A stretch of 64,000 nucleotides of DNA from Liolophura sinensis (Eukaryota; Mollusca; Polyplacophora; Chitonida; Chitonidae), in NCBI RefSeq assembly GCF_032854445.1, contig NC_088307.1, forward strand, positions 7,702,017-7,766,016, given 5' to 3'. Every line of letters starts with the position of its first letter. Position 1 is the first letter of the stretch. The position numbers were made by a program, and so were the translations under genes. Shown here piece after piece: positions 1 to 12,800 of the stretch. Under the pieces are notes generated by a model. That model did not search any database. It was not told the DNA's origin and saw nothing but the letters and a program-made list of their open reading frames with translations.

Positions 1-539
1 CATTTTACCTGAGCACAAAGAGTAGCATACATCTACAGGTACATGTAGGTTGGTGTCTCTTTATGTTTACTATTGCCCATAATTACAAAGAAGCAAGTTT
101 AGTTTATCTCTGTATCCTGGGATGAAGCCATTTCAAGGGCAGGGGTTTGCAGAAGTTGTGGTAGTGTGTAATTGATGTACATGTAACTGAATGTGCTCCA
201 TGCAGGCATACTTGTACTTGTCTACCGCCCCACTCCCACCCCCACCTCCACCCCCACCCCTCCCTCCCCCTGTAAAAGTGGCATGACCATCATGATCAGC
301 AGAGGTGTTTCATCAAAGCGCCAACACAAAATGCATGGCTGCATCTTCATGTTACCAATATTCTTAGTTTCTTGTATACAGGTAGGTATTAAATAGGTAA
401 ATAGATATTTTAAGTTGCTTTGGTAGATAGTTCAGTTATTTACATGTACTTTATTTATTGGCAACATTTTTTTTTTGTCTTTTGTTTTTGTTTTGCTGAT
501 GTTCATATTTGTGTTTTCCTGCCTTGTGTGTCATTTTAG

Positions 540-595
540 ACATCTTTGGATGAGGCCACTGATCCATGGGGGGTGAAGGTGGAGAGAGTTGAAGT
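540..595 (+). CDS. STOM: Gene A exon (PHB end)
   Basis: A 56-nt exon after TTTTAG and before GTGAGT. It encodes [18 protein letters not shown] plus two bases of a split Val codon. It is almost identical to the 56-nt exon at 14976-15031 of gene B. Confidence 0.92.
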
Positions 596-3500
596 GTGAG
601 TATTTATGTACAAATCCACCACAAAATGGGAACATCCAGAATTTCATCTCTTAACAGCTTCTACTTTGAACACACAACTTCTGTCAGTTCCCACAGGTCT
701 TGCTTTAAATACTTACATGTAGATATCTCTGTTCTATTCTGTCATGCAGTCACACAAAAGAAAGAGAATTCCAAAATACCTAATATTAGGCTAAATGTGA
801 GACTTAGTAAAAAGTGTGTTGATCGAGGGTAAATTAAAGTAATAATACATTACACTTTTTCAACTTAGACTGAATCAAAACATACGTTTTAATTTTTTGT
901 TATGTCACCTTAATTTTTGTGTTTTACTTGTGACTTCATTAATTTGGGTGCAAAATTGTGGTGAAAATTTTCCTGAATGTGACCCTGACAATGTACGTTT
1001 AGTCAAACTAAATTTCAAAAGCCTTCTGTTGACTTCATTGCTTAATTACTGTGCCCTTAACACGGTGTCTGCTAGCATGAAGTCCAATAGTGCTTGTGCT
1101 ATACTCAAAAGTATGTAAAATGACTTATTCCACATGTTTTTGCATGTTGCTATTATTCACGTAAGCATTCTGCATTGTTGCATGACTCCGTGTTGATAAA
1201 TCTAGCCTTTGATCAGATGACTTTATTATGTACCAAGCTGTCAGTGGAAATAAGCTGGAGTAATGCTGAATCCGTATGATCTAAATGCCCAACACATACA
1301 CTCAGACTGCACAGGCAATGGTAATACAATACCTGAACCACAAGATTGAAATTAATTGATTATTGTTGGTTTAATTGGGCATAATCGGGTCTTGAGTTTA
1401 ATATTTGTTGTTTGCAAGTGTAGATTTTTAGCTTTCCAAGATGTGAACAGTAAAACAATTGTATGTTTTACATGTAGTTTTCAGTTTAAATACGAACAGT
1501 AAATGAACAGTTGTACAATGTACCAGTGACTTTTTATCATATATTGAACATCAGAGGCTTACAAAGTCATTATGAAATGTCTGTATCGGTTCAGGGCTCA
1601 TTCCTTGATCAAATTTTGGGGGAATTACGTTTAATGGAAGTGGATTCTTGTAAATTTGCCTCATGCTATTATCCAATTTTGTTCTTTAATCCTTATTCAC
1701 AAGACAAATACTGTACGTGATAAAGGTATGGTAAATCACCTTAACTCTTGCCCTCAAAATTACATTTTTATAGGCAAATAAATCTTACTTTTGATGCTGA
1801 AACTTCAGTTTTTCCATTGGGATGTTACCCTATCTCACAAAATGAGATCAATAGAACTCTAAGAATTAGGCAAAATGTGCAACTTAATCATGGGCAATAA
1901 ATGTTAGGTCATTTACTGAATTGTTAAGACAGGAATACAGATCTGCATGGGCCATAATCCATATCTTATATATACAGTATTTCCTCAGTCGCTTTGATTT
2001 CTGGCAATATTTTGTGAATTGGATTCCCGAATTGCCGTTTGAGAAATGAGTCCTGCCCTGAACATCAGAAGTGTACAGATTCTGTGTGCACATTGTACTG
2101 ACTGACATATTATTACCTGTTTACAGTAAGGATGTGCGTCTGCCTGTCCAGTTACAGAGAGCTATGGCTGCTGAGGCCGAGGCAGCCAGAGAGGCCAGGG
2201 CTAAGGTAAGGGGAATAACTCTTTATACATGAAGCACTGTAAGCCATTTATGTACATTTTAGGTTGTCAATTTTCTATCATGTTGGTAAATGTGGGTAGG
2301 GAAATGGATTAGACATCCTATAAACAGAGAGATCCCACACGTCTGTGAAAGTGTTTTGGGAAATGGGTTAGATATCCTATAAACAGAAAGATCCTGCAAG
2401 TTTTTTGATGTGGTTAGGGGAAAGGATCAGACACCCTATACACAGAAAGATCCCACACATCTGTAAAAGTGTTTGGGGAAATGGATTCGACCTCCTGTAA
2501 ACAGAAAGATCCCACATGTTGGTGAATGTGGTTTATAGGGAAAACAAAAAGATCGCAACCTTGTATAGGGAATTTCTACATTTCCCTGCTCTCATTGTTC
2601 CTTGGCTTATGTGGCAATTACATCTCTCTGACAACGATGACCATTAAACTTTTGTTGTCTGTTGGAAAGTTTGTCCATAATCTGCCAAAGATCCGTGGTT
2701 TATGCCTCCATCCATGAAACAGAATGCCATCATACCCATGAAGAATTCCTGAGTGTGAAAAGCATTAAACAAGAATGAAAAAACTATGCAGAAAGAAGCT
2801 ATAACGCTAACAGTGTGAGAGTCAGCGTAATAATGTAATATAATAGTAATATAATAGTAATATTGGGTTGGTGGGTAGAAGATGGCTGCCTGTGAAGCCC
2901 AAGAACCATCGACATACTAGTTCAGTATTCGCTCAACTGTGAGATTCCCCCCACCCCCCGGCCTCCCCACACCACCACTTTTTAACTTTTGATGCCTTGG
3001 AAGCAATAGTGATTGACATGGCTCTCAAGGTTCTTTGCTAACATGGTCTTGCATGATATTTGTTCGTATAATGTGGGAAGATCTGCCAGCAGCCTGTAGA
3101 TGGTCATAGGTTTCTCTGTGGTAATCTGCAGCTTCCTCCCATGGTAATGCTGCTCTCTGTTGTCGCATAAGTGAAATATTCTTGAGTACAGAGTAAAACA
3201 TCAATTAGATAAATGAATAAATAAATACATGTATGGTGTTGGCGGGAAATCTCTTACATCCTGCCAGCCTTCTGTCTGTCAGGATTAGGCCCTACACATA
3301 AAAACACCTCAGTTACTTCCCAAACACTGTTGGTTTAATATGCACGCTCCAGTTTCCTCCACCTGTAAGCCTGACCACCATTGTATATGCATATTATGAC
3401 ATGAAAATTTCTTGAACCATCAATGAAGATTAATAAGTTAATGAAATTCTGCATGTCTCACAAGAATATTAATGTCTGAACTTGAATGGCTGACTGGTTA

Positions 3501-4038
3501 AGGTATATGCATACTATTGAATTTCCAAGACACACACACTGCAGGCTTGAAGAATTTTGAGATTTCCCTGTTGTCATTGTGTGCAGGGTCTTGGTGGCAA
3601 TAAGTGGTCCTTAAATGTCACATGTGTGACTGTTTGCATATGCAGTGCAATTAACGTTAGTTGAAGATCACTTGTCTTCCACTAAATATGCATTGTATAA
3701 GTCACACAAAGGAAAGCGTGTCAGTGTTTTTCCAAAGTTCGGTGGTTTACTCCCAGTTCTTTAACCTTATCAAAATATGTGAATTAAAACTTGAGCATAG
3801 CTCTAAACAAGAATCAGATAAATAAATATTCATGTACTTTTGTGTGAAGGTGATTGCTGCCGAGGGAGAACAGAAAGCATCGCGCGCCCTAAAAGAAGCT
3901 GCTGATGTCATCACCGAGTCGCCTGCGGCCCTCCAGCTGCGCTATCTTCAGACGCTCAACGCCATCTCTGCGGAGAAGAACTCCACCATCATTTTCCCTC
4001 TGCCTATCGACCTTGTCCAGTCCTTTGTGAACCGCTAA
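540..4038 (+). CDS. STOM: Stomatin-like gene A, 3' part (three last coding exons)
   Basis: Exons 540-595, 2127-2205 and 3850-4038 join in frame to 107 codons plus TAA. They form the C-terminal part of a stomatin: the end of the SPFH/PHB domain ([14 protein letters not shown]), the coiled-coil segment ([15 protein letters not shown]) and the C-terminal assembly region ending in [15 protein letters not shown]. Each intron starts GT and ends AG, and phases match genes B and C downstream. The 5' exons (N-terminus, hairpin, first PHB part) must lie left of the window. Of the three copies this C-terminus is the most canonical for stomatin as known from vertebrates. Stomatins oligomerise on the cytoplasmic face of the plasma membrane and modulate channels and transporters; that role is family knowledge. 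STOM versus STOML3/MEC-2 orthology is not resolved. Confidence 0.93.
2127..2205 (+). CDS. STOM: Gene A exon (coiled-coil segment)
   Basis: A 79-nt exon between TTACAG and GTAAGG. It completes Val and encodes [20 protein letters not shown] and then REARAK, the start of the stomatin helical region. Confidence 0.92.
2278..2530. repeat. 59-bp minisatellite, four units, intron of gene A
   Basis: The word GATCC recurs at about 2331, 2390, 2449 and 2508, a 59-bp step. Units carry the degenerate text GGGAAATGGATTAGACATCC then TATAAACAGAAAG. Units are clearly diverged. Confidence 0.8.
2555..2785 (+). mobile_element. Degraded SINE copy (second family)
   Basis: The string GGAAAGTTTGTCCATAATCT followed by GCCAAAGATCCGTGGTTTAT and a tail CCTGAGTGTGAAAAGCATTA resembles a common mollusc SINE body (GTGGGAAAGTTCGTCAGTAA... 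GGTGGTTTATCCC). The same body is seen near 3700 and 24800. The family match is from memory of this sequence type; the copy is old. Confidence 0.45.
3070..3232 (+). mobile_element. tRNA-SINE copy, 5'-truncated
   Basis: Contains GGGAAGATCTGCCAGCAGCC, then ATAAGTGAAATATTCTTGAG and an AAATGAATAAATAAATA tail, matching the 3' two thirds of the SINE seen complete at 62249-62517 (opposite strand). The tRNA-like head is missing. Confidence 0.75.
3235..3810 (+). mobile_element. Old SINE debris in last intron of gene A
   Basis: Two fragments of the second SINE family can be recognised: CAGTTTCCTCCACCTGTAAG with CCTGACCACCATTGTATATG around 3351-3390, and CCAAAGTTCGGTGGTTTACT around 3732. Boundaries are not resolvable. 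Confidence 0.35.
3850..4038 (+). CDS. STOM: Gene A last coding exon
   Basis: A 189-nt terminal coding exon beginning [20 protein letters not shown] and ending QSFVNR with TAA at 4036-4038. The acceptor (GTGTGAAG) has a weak pyrimidine tract. Confidence 0.92.
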   Translation: MIAAEGEQKASRALKEAADVITESPAALQLRYLQTLNAISAEKNSTIIFPLPIDLVQSFVNR

Positions 4039-5154
4039 AGGTCAAGGCCAGAACAACCCAGCAGACTCTGTGAAGGTTTAAAATGGAGAAAGATGTCCAC
4101 GGAATGGATTAGACATAATACCATGAACTGACATTTTTAGAAAATTAAAAAAAGGGACAAAATAACAAGTATTCAATCACCTCCAAAACTTCATGCACAC
4201 AAACATTTTAGTCAGCTGACCATCACAACATATTTGCTCAAAATGTCTCTGTGTGTAATGGATAGCAATGATTTTAGTATACTCTTGTTAAATATTTCGA
4301 GTACTAAAATCCTAACTCCTAAAGGCACTGCACGGAAGACATTTATGTGAAGGGGTTTCGAGGCTTTCCATCGCCCAGTCACATTGTTAGTTGGAGTCCC
4401 ATCATTTTACAAACCTGTAGCATTTTCAACTCAGAATGTGCAGGGCTTGGAGGAAGCAAGCCACAGAGTTCCCTGTTTCGAGACAGATGTAGAATGCTTA
4501 TGTGCATGGGGTTTTATGCCTATTTTCTGATAAACATATTCAAGATCAACCTGTTCTTATATGCCATAAGTTAAAAGTTAATTTGACCAGTATCAAGCTC
4601 AACACATGTAAGTGTGATGTAAGGATTCGTAGCTGCTATTTAGGTTTGGTGGTACGTCTGTAATGTTAAGATCAAGACATCAGTTTCACAGAAAAACCTT
4701 CACCCAGTTTTTACAGAAAAGAGAAAAATGAAGTCAAAAACATCTGTTATAATTTCCTTAGGGCTTGAATGTGTTTAATTGTGCAAAACCAGAGCATATG
4801 GATATTGGTGTTCATTTTTGGTACACACATGTAGACAATAATTGGGGTGTATAGGTGACAAGATTAAGAGTTTCTACACACATGGTACATCTAGTATTGT
4901 TAAATCTTACTTAAAAAAAAACACAGTTGTTATTGAGTGGTAGATTTCTTCAACAAGGATCAGTGTGCTGCTGGATGAATGTAGGCAGCAGAGTGGAGTG
5001 GTCTACACAGAGTTAGTGATGAGGGCATGTGAAGACTAATCTTGTACAATCGTTCAACTTCATTGCTTATAACAAGTTTGATTCAAGTTTTCTTGATATT
5101 CTCAGGAGCTGATCAATAATATAGATATCTATTCTCTCACTTTAACCATGCTTT

Positions 5155-5400
5155 ACTGGTCATGCTTTACACAGGAAAGCAGCACATACCTTGACGATTG
5201 ACCCACAAGGCTAATGGCTACCATATAGTCATGTATGCCCTTAATCTCCATGTATACTTTACCCAGGAAAGCAGCACGCTCGTTGATGATTGACCCTCAA
5301 GGCTGAGCTACCATACAGTCATATATGCCCCTAATCACCCTGTGTACTTTACCTGGGAAAAAGGCACATCCCTTGATGATTGACATACCAGTATCCTCTT
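5155..5400. repeat. ~91-bp tandem repeat, about 2.6 units
   Basis: AGGAAAGCAGCAC recurs at 5173 and 5265, with a diverged third copy at about 5355. Each is followed by TTGATGATTGACC-type text and preceded by TACTTTACC. Confidence 0.75.
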
Positions 5401-6325
5401 TGATTTTAATACCCAGTTAGCTAGAGTGCAAATTTAAAGTGATACAGAATCGATGCTGATTGGCTAACAGTGGAGATACATGAATGCTTTCCTGGGTTAA
5501 TCAATGCAGCCTTAGTCATGCATGAATAAATCTGCCATACTTAAAATTCACCTGAGGTAAGGCATAGTGTATCTTTCAAACCATCCAGTCAGAATTGATC
5601 CTATATCCCTTTAACATCGTTTGGCTAGTTGACATACTGATGTGCATGTATCAGTGTAGACTTAACCCTATGGTCATGGTAATAATAGAGACAGAGACAA
5701 TGATTATTACAATGATGGGAGATGTACATGTATGGAACAGTTAGAAATGAAGACCATAAAGAAATCATCAAATCGACTTCATACCTATAGAACATATTAA
5801 GAAAGAATTATAATGTCTTTTAAGTCAATAACGGCTGTCTCCAGTCTTCTTTAAAAAAGGGACCTTTTGGCATTGAATGATTTATACTTTTTTTTACTAC
5901 TCTATCATTTACTTTGATCCCTTTAATACTGTATTGATAAAAGAGTCATGCTGAGTCTTTCTCTAATGTTTTTGAGAGCCTTCAAATTTTACTGAAATAT
6001 ATTAAGATGGACGAGAAAGAAAAACAATTTAATCTTCTGTATTTTGACAGATGAATTCTTCATCAAGACTGGACGGTTGTCTTAGTTGTTAATTTTATCA
6101 AATGGTTGACCTTATTTGATGCATGGTCTGTCTCAGTAGAGATTCATATCTGTAGGCAGCAGAAGATGTTTGCACATTGTCTCTGAGCTAGAACACAACA
6201 TAGTCCTCATGTAGACAAATGCATTTGCAAAGAATTTTGAATTGTTCTATTTTCTTATTAATAATCTTGTGATCAGCTGAACCCCCAGTAGTACTGATTC
6301 TCCAAAATAGTCACAATAATGTGAA

Positions 6326-6353
6326 TTTTTTTTTTTTTTTTTTTTTTTTTTTT
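6326..6353. repeat. Poly-T tract
   Basis: Uninterrupted run of T. Confidence 0.95.
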
Positions 6354-6874
6354 GCATTGACCAGATTGTCAAAATACTATAAAAATTCAGATTTTTTTCA
6401 GATCGGGTTATATTTGTGATATACATGTTATTTACCTAGGATGTCACACTTTGGCGACGTCACTTTTCAATTATCTCGGGTGTTGGTTTATTGTATTCCA
6501 TGTGTAAGTGGCATTGCCTTAAAAAAGGGCAGGTCACCCAGTCTCACTTATTTAACTTCGAGTTTTCACATTTTTGTAGCTAGCCGGCTTGAACTTTAAG
6601 CAGATCATTTCACTTTGTGAATCAATGTTTTGATTAATAACAAAATTAATATGGTATATGTTTTTTTTTTATAAGTAAATAAACATATACATATGTGTGT
6701 ACATGTATATGCATATATCTTACCCTGGCATGTTTTAAGTCTGTTAACACTGTGACTGTTTTAATAATAAGTGTCCTTGGGTATTGTTTGTAACAAGACC
6801 ATAATGACCATTACGGATAATTTTATTACAGGTATCTGCTGGTTTAATACGGCCTGAAAAACTTTATAGATGAC

Positions 6875-7105
6875 TTTGACACATGATTACTGATCAGCTT
6901 TTGGTTCCTTTGACACCATGAATCTGATCAGCGTCTGGTTCCTTTGACACATTGAAACTGATCAACATTTGGTTATTTTGAAACGATCAAAATTGGATTC
7001 CTTTAACACATGGTTACTAATCAACATTTGGCTCCTTTGACACATTTGACAACATTTGGTTACCTTAACAAATTATAGCTGATCGACATCGATTTCCTTA
7101 ACATG
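6875..7105. repeat. ~37-bp degenerate tandem repeat, about six units
   Basis: Recurring ACTGATCAACATTTGGTT and CCTTTGACACAT words at roughly 37-bp steps; strongly diverged. Confidence 0.7.
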
Positions 7106-7370
7106 TACTTTATAGTTCATCAATTTTTGTTGACTTCGAAATAGTATACATCTATGTAATTCCTCCCTTCACTATTTTAATACCCTGCATGTGCATTGCT
7201 CTGTGCCTGGTTCACAGGCTGATAATTATAGAACTCAGTGTGTTCTGTTTGTCTCATACCTATACTATACAACCCTGATATTTTGTATTATATATATGTT
7301 TCCCTCAGAATCCTTTTATATGATATCTGTTGTATGTTGTCGAGTATACAATAAATATTTGCTATAAATT

Positions 7371-8101
7371 TTCAACTGGCTCAAAAATTTTGTCGCTATG
7401 AGTATTGTACATTTAACCGGGAACCCCCTGAGGGAGTAAAGCCTACAACAGTGTAATCACTCAACTGATGAAGATAGCCACCACATTCTATCACAAGGGT
7501 CAGGTCATACTGTATAAAAAAACAAAAAGTGGCACTCATTGCTGTCTCGCTTTGTCAGCACTCCGAGGTTTATAGGGCAGTGAAACAAGTGGGGGTAAGG
7601 CTTATGTCGGCACTCCGAGGTTTATTGAGCAGTGAAAGAAGGCTGGTTGGCCCAGTGTCAGTATAATGGGATTGGGTGGGGTGGCGGCAGCACTGCCCGC
7701 TTGGATTTGCACTGCCACAAGAAGACTCGTGTACCTACACTTAATGACCTCTCCTTGCCATATGACTGAAAAATTAATCGGTTAAGTGAAACCAAGGTAT
7801 AGGCCCACATACATTTAAATTATAAGCGATCAGATTTTATGGCGGAGGAATCCCGACTACTCAGAATCAACACCTTTTATCAGGTAGACCCTACATGTGC
7901 ATACCTGACAAACACCAACAAGAAATGAGATCCGGTCTGGGGTAGCCTATCACTACCACTCGATCGTGGTTGGATTGTTTGTGGCAAGAGCATATGCTTT
8001 AATGAGGCAACTGAATCCAGCAAGGGTCTCATGACCAAGATAAGCATGAAACGAAGACCATGAGAATGCCACACTGTGGACATGCATATTCAAACCAATC
8101 A
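7371..8101. other. Intergenic stretch A-B, left part
   Basis: No gene seen. It contains a 51-bp direct duplication (CACTCCGAGGTTTAT at about 7560 and 7611) leading into a SINE-2 fragment. Confidence 0.5.
7609..7795 (+). mobile_element. SINE-2 fragment
   Basis: GGCTGGTTGGCCCAGTGTCA and CATATGACTGAAAAATTAAT are shared with the longer SINE-2 copy at 24343-24736. The tRNA head and the CACTCA/CATTCA tail are missing. Confidence 0.65.
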
Positions 8102-8245
8102 GGGGCCTCCGTGGCTCAGTCGGTTAGCGCGCTAGCGCAGCGTAATGACCCAGGAGCCTCTCACCAATGCGGTCGCTGTGAGTTCAAGTCCAGCTCATGC
8201 TGGCTTCCTCTCCGGCCGTAAGTGGGAAGGTCTGCCAGCAACCAA
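8102..8245 (+). mobile_element. tRNA-SINE head with foreign 3' tail
   Basis: GGGGCCTCCGTGGCTCAGTC starts a tRNA-like head with an A box (TGGCTCAGTCGG) and a B-box-like GAGTTCAAGTCC, then the SINE body to CCAGCAACC. Beyond 8245 the sequence departs from the usual SINE 3' half. Confidence 0.8.
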
Positions 8246-8727
8246 ATCATGGTCTGTTCTGACCTCGTATACATGATGCTGGACGCATGGGCACCACCAG
8301 TCGGTTCATGAATTTTTAAACCAATTTTGACCTTGCTGACAAAATACATGTAGTAGGCCTAGGGGCCTACGTGCATTGGCCATTATACTGGCTGGTGTAT
8401 GTGAAAAGCTCAATTTAAAGCTAGTACGGGTATATGAAAGGCAGGGGGCCCATGCAAGTACCCCTGCACAGTAGGCGAGTGCCAAGGGTAGTCAAGGCCA
8501 CGGAAAATCCACGATTTTATAGGCCCACATTACCGAGGTTAAATCTCAACAATGAGGGACACCCAAAGATGGAGTCATTGAGTTCTATAGAGAGCGCTTT
8601 TTGACCGACAGAGAATTACTGGTGTTGACAATTTCTAATCTAAATTTAAATACTTTCTCATCTCACGTACGCTATTTATGAAAACTGACGGGAATATACT
8701 TGTAAGCCAATCAATGGTCACCAGCAG

Positions 8728-8730
8728 TGG

Positions 8731-8778
<48 letters not shown>
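8728..8778. repeat. (CT)n microsatellite
   Basis: About 25 CT dinucleotides, with a G-rich run (GGGGTGGGGGTGGGGG) about 30 bases later. Confidence 0.95.
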
Positions 8779-8782
<4 letters not shown>

Positions 8783-9489
8783 TATAGGCCTATGTATGAG
8801 GGAGTCGTTAGGGGTGGGGGTGGGGGCCCGGGCTGGTCCTTAAGTTCCAGATAGAAGTTTTCAAAGCCCAGCTTTTGAAACGTGTCAGAACTGTTTTTTA
8901 ATTGTCATACATGTCGCGTGGGACTCACAGGTTTCCGCACATCGACTAAAATGCGCACATTTCTCGATGTCGGATTCAGGTGGATTAAACTAACAACTTT
9001 AACCGGCCATAGTTGTAAAAAAGTGAGCACTGTAACATAAATGATAGGGCTATTAAACATATAAAATTTACCCTTGACTATACGCCTTCTAATGTCACTA
9101 TAGCCGGCCTACACATAGCAAAATACAGCACCATCAACTCTTATACTTGACTGTACTAACGTATGGCATAGCTCTGTAAGTGTAACCAATAACACATCAT
9201 GACATACTAGCGTACGCCTTTACATGTAATCATGGAGGCAGAATATAGGACAACATAGGCCTTATGTATGCCTATATGAAACAGAAATTCATGTAGCCTG
9301 ATTTATTCGATCTTAGGGTAACAAGTTTGCTCAGTGTTATTTTATTTGATTGTAACTGTAATATTATTGGAAATTATCCCATGGACTCTCTTTTAATTTC
9401 TGTAGTCAAGAAGATGCTGTCATGTATGTAATTAGGTCTGAAAAAAACCCTCCTCGCTGTGCTAGGATACGGAAACGAACTTTTGACCC

Positions 9490-9680
9490 CTTTCCCCCAC
9501 GTGGTGATCGGTGTCACGTGGAAAATTGAATTTGGCGCGCTTTTTCACTTCCGATGACGTACACAAGTTTTCATGACATCACCATCTCGGTGATTTCTCG
9601 GTAGGTCATGTGTAGAGTCAGTTCTTTTATCAGCCGCTGTTTTGTAACATTTGAACAACTCAGAACGAAAACGGTAAAGG
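9490..9680 (+). promoter_or_regulatory. Probable promoter region of stomatin gene B
   Basis: Two CACGTG E-boxes (9498-9503 and 9515-9520), the block GAATTTGGCGC (9528-9538) and a CRE-like TGACGTAC (9555-9562) lie 300-360 bases before the start codon. The block GAATTTGGCGC plus TGACGT also occurs before gene C. A possible short 5'-UTR intron (GTAAAG donor near 9674, TTTTTAG acceptor near 9760) is speculative. No TATA box is obvious. Confidence 0.45.
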
Positions 9681-9858
9681 CTTTGAAGGTTTCGTGTTTA
9701 TAGAATCGCCTCTTGTGTGAAAAACAATGCCACCAAGTAGATTTTATTCTTGATTTTTAGAGTCGACATCTTCCGTACTTGACTAGATTGGTTGTTCGTC
9801 TGCTGTCGGAATCAGGTCTCGATCTATCCGTGGAGTTGAACTGAGGATTATCAAAGCC

Positions 9859-9871
9859 ATGCCAAAAGGAG
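9859..9871 (+). CDS. STOM: Gene B exon 1 (MPKG)
   Basis: 13 coding bases, ATG CCA AAA GGA G, followed by the donor GTAGGT. The split Gly codon is completed by exon 2. Gene C has the same phase and a near-identical donor. Confidence 0.85.
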
Positions 9872-12800
9872 GTAGGTCAGGTTATTCCAGTTACAAAGCA
9901 GTCGTTCACACCAACCAGATGGATGTAAATGTTACAGTAACTTTACAGCCTTCTTTTCTATAATTTATGTCAAATAACTTGCCTGGTTCGGGATTGGAAC
10001 GATTGAAAATTATGTCAGAAATTTTATGAAATTGATGTAATAATTAAATGGTGTGAGGATCGTGCAGTTTGTTGTTTTCAGGCTGTCACGTCAGTGTCAT
10101 CAATTACATACGTCAGCTAACGAAAATTTTTAATGAATTAAAAATTACATTGAAGCGTCAGATTGATACTCAGGCTATAATTTGGTTGTATAGTCTATAT
10201 ATCCTATAAACTGTATAACGAAACGAAGCAAAAGAACAAATATGAACCAAGGGAAAATGACAATTTTGTCAGAGCATGTTTTTAATATACTGCATTTTTT
10301 AAATGTATTTTACTGTGTCAGAACACAAAATCTGTCTTTAACTAAATGTTGTAAATTCTACTCTGATAATCAGGTTACAATGCTGCGGATGAAGTTGAAG
10401 AAGAGTGTAACTTTTGCACCCACATACTGGGTTGGATGGCGCTCATTTTTATGATCCCTGTTTTCCCATTGATCCTTATGGTTAGCATAAAGGTTAGCAC
10501 AGGCAACGGTAAAGTTTTGATGTTTGCAAATTAAGTGCTATCTTAGTTGTTAATAATTCCAGTCATCATTGTTTTATTATTTTATAATTTGATGGATAAT
10601 GCCATCAAATTTTAATGTATAATTTGTGGATTTTCCAGACCTGATTTGAATGTACATGATTTACCCGGTCAATATTATGAAGATCATGTAGGACAGACTA
10701 TAGCCATATCTGTAACTGATTGGCTACTTCATGAATTAATTCTCCTAGATTCTGATTTTTAGGCCATCTTCATGCCATGTTCATTTGATTTTATGTTTCT
10801 TCAAAATCTTGACCTTTGTCCTCTTTGAGTTCAAAGGGGTGTTTTTCTACTGTGGATCAGTCTGATCATCCAGAAAGTTTGTGTTAGCTAGTGGAGAGCA
10901 TAGGCTAGCTAGCCTGAGCTACTGGTAAACCTGGGGAGCTTGCACAAGTTAACTGGATAGCTTGTGCTAGCTAGTGGGAAGCTTGTGCTAGCTAGCAGTG
11001 ACAACTGGGAAGCTACCTACTCGTAAAACTTGGGAGCTTGCACAAGTTAACTGGAGAACTTGTGCTAGCTAGTGGGAACCTTTTGCAGGCATGAGATTTG
11101 TCCTCTTTTTGGAGGAATTCCTTTTATTTACACAAAAAAATACATCAGAAAAATGTTCACAGTTTAAGATCTGTCTCATCCCTGGTTGTGCTAAGCAGTG
11201 GGAAGCTTATGCTAGCTCACTGGAAGCTTGTGCTAGCTAGTGGGAAGTTTGTGCGAGCTAGCAGGAACCTTTGGCTAGTTAACAGAGACCTTATGCTAGC
11301 TGGGGGGAAATAGCTTGTGCTAGCAAGCGGGGAGCTTCAGTTAGCTATCAGGGAACTTCAGCAAGCTCATTTAGGTAGTTTGAAGGTTGGATATCCTGTG
11401 GATAGCTTGCATGAGTTTTTGTAAGGGCATGCATAGTAATTTTCACACAAACAATTTGCAGACAAACATACATGTATAGAGAGGATCATCTAAAGACAAA
11501 ATCCACAAATGGGAATTACATTAGGACCAAAGCGTAACAGCTACATGCGCTTGTGTTATTATCCATGTTTTCCTGTCTCTACGAGTACATGTAGTATTTT
11601 CTATTTATTCTTCACTTTTGGCTGTTTGTGCATGTACATTCCAAGTTGCATTTGATTTACAGGACTGAGTACCCATATGATAATAATTAAAATAACTTAT
11701 AAGTCTTAGGTGGTAATGAAAATGGGTTGGCTGCATTGTTGCATGTGTTTGTACTTACTAATGGAGACAAATTAAAAACACAAAAGTAACTGAATATGGC
11801 CTTATGCACTGTACTATAATCTAATGATTTGCTTTTGCACAGAATGTACAGGAGTATGAGAGAGCTGTGATCTTCCGGCTGGGTAGACTGGTGAGTGGAG
11901 GGGCCAAAGGGCCAGGTGAGTGCATGTCAGATATCACATAGTGATTTAAAGGCAAAGATGAAAATATTGTTGATTTGTTTGGGGTATCAGAAACGCAGTT
12001 TGTGAATGTTAGGTATAAGGTATATGCCCAGTTCACCCTGAGATTTACCAAGTGTGTCTCACGATTCCTGGCATTTTCCATAAGGGACAATGTTAACATT
12101 CATCGCTGGCCCCAGACATTCCATGGCCAATAAGCATTGGTGGCTACCTCGCCAAACCTGTGAGAATGCAGAGTTAGTCTGGACATAAAAATCTTGATTG
12201 TCAATATCTGGGCCCTCCAGTAGCTGAAAGGGGTACCTGGAAATGTCATGGATATGTCACTTACAGCCTGATAACCATACCTGACACCTCTTGCCAAGAA
12301 TTTCAGACTTCATCAGTAAAACTGATAGCTGCCCAAAGTTTAGGCTATTTCCATTATTTTCAAATGAAGCATGCATTGGCACACTGAAAATTGCCAGTTG
12401 ACAACCATTTGTCACCATTTGTACAGTCTAATGTTTGCACTTGTCTTCAACCAATATGATATATCTTTTTTTGTCACACGTGGGAAAGTTTGTCAGAAAC
12501 TTGCCAAAGGTTACTGGTTTATCACGGACACTCTTGCTAAATAATGTTAGTTACACAGTTACTCAGTGATATGATACGCAAATATAATATACGCAATAAC
12601 AATCATGTTGATTGAAGCATCATATATTTGTGTATCCTATCACTGAGTAACCATGTAACAAATTTATCCCACAAAGACCCATCAATTCAGTGCCAAAGAC
12701 AGATGTATAAGTGAATTGCTTTGGCGATATGACCATTGTATGCACAGTCCAACAAAGTGAGATAACCTATTCAGCAGACATAATTGACGTTGTCTGCAGA

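Larger units (their letters stand above)
4039..7370 (+). other. Putative long 3' UTR and flank of gene A
   Basis: No coding exon or splice-bounded ORF is visible. A polyadenylation hexamer AATAAA lies at 7350-7355, followed by AT-rich sequence; earlier AATAAA hexamers (for example near 5525 and 6678) make the true 3' end uncertain. The stretch includes a ~91-bp repeat (5155-5400), a poly-T run and a ~37-bp repeat (6875-7105). Confidence 0.3.
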
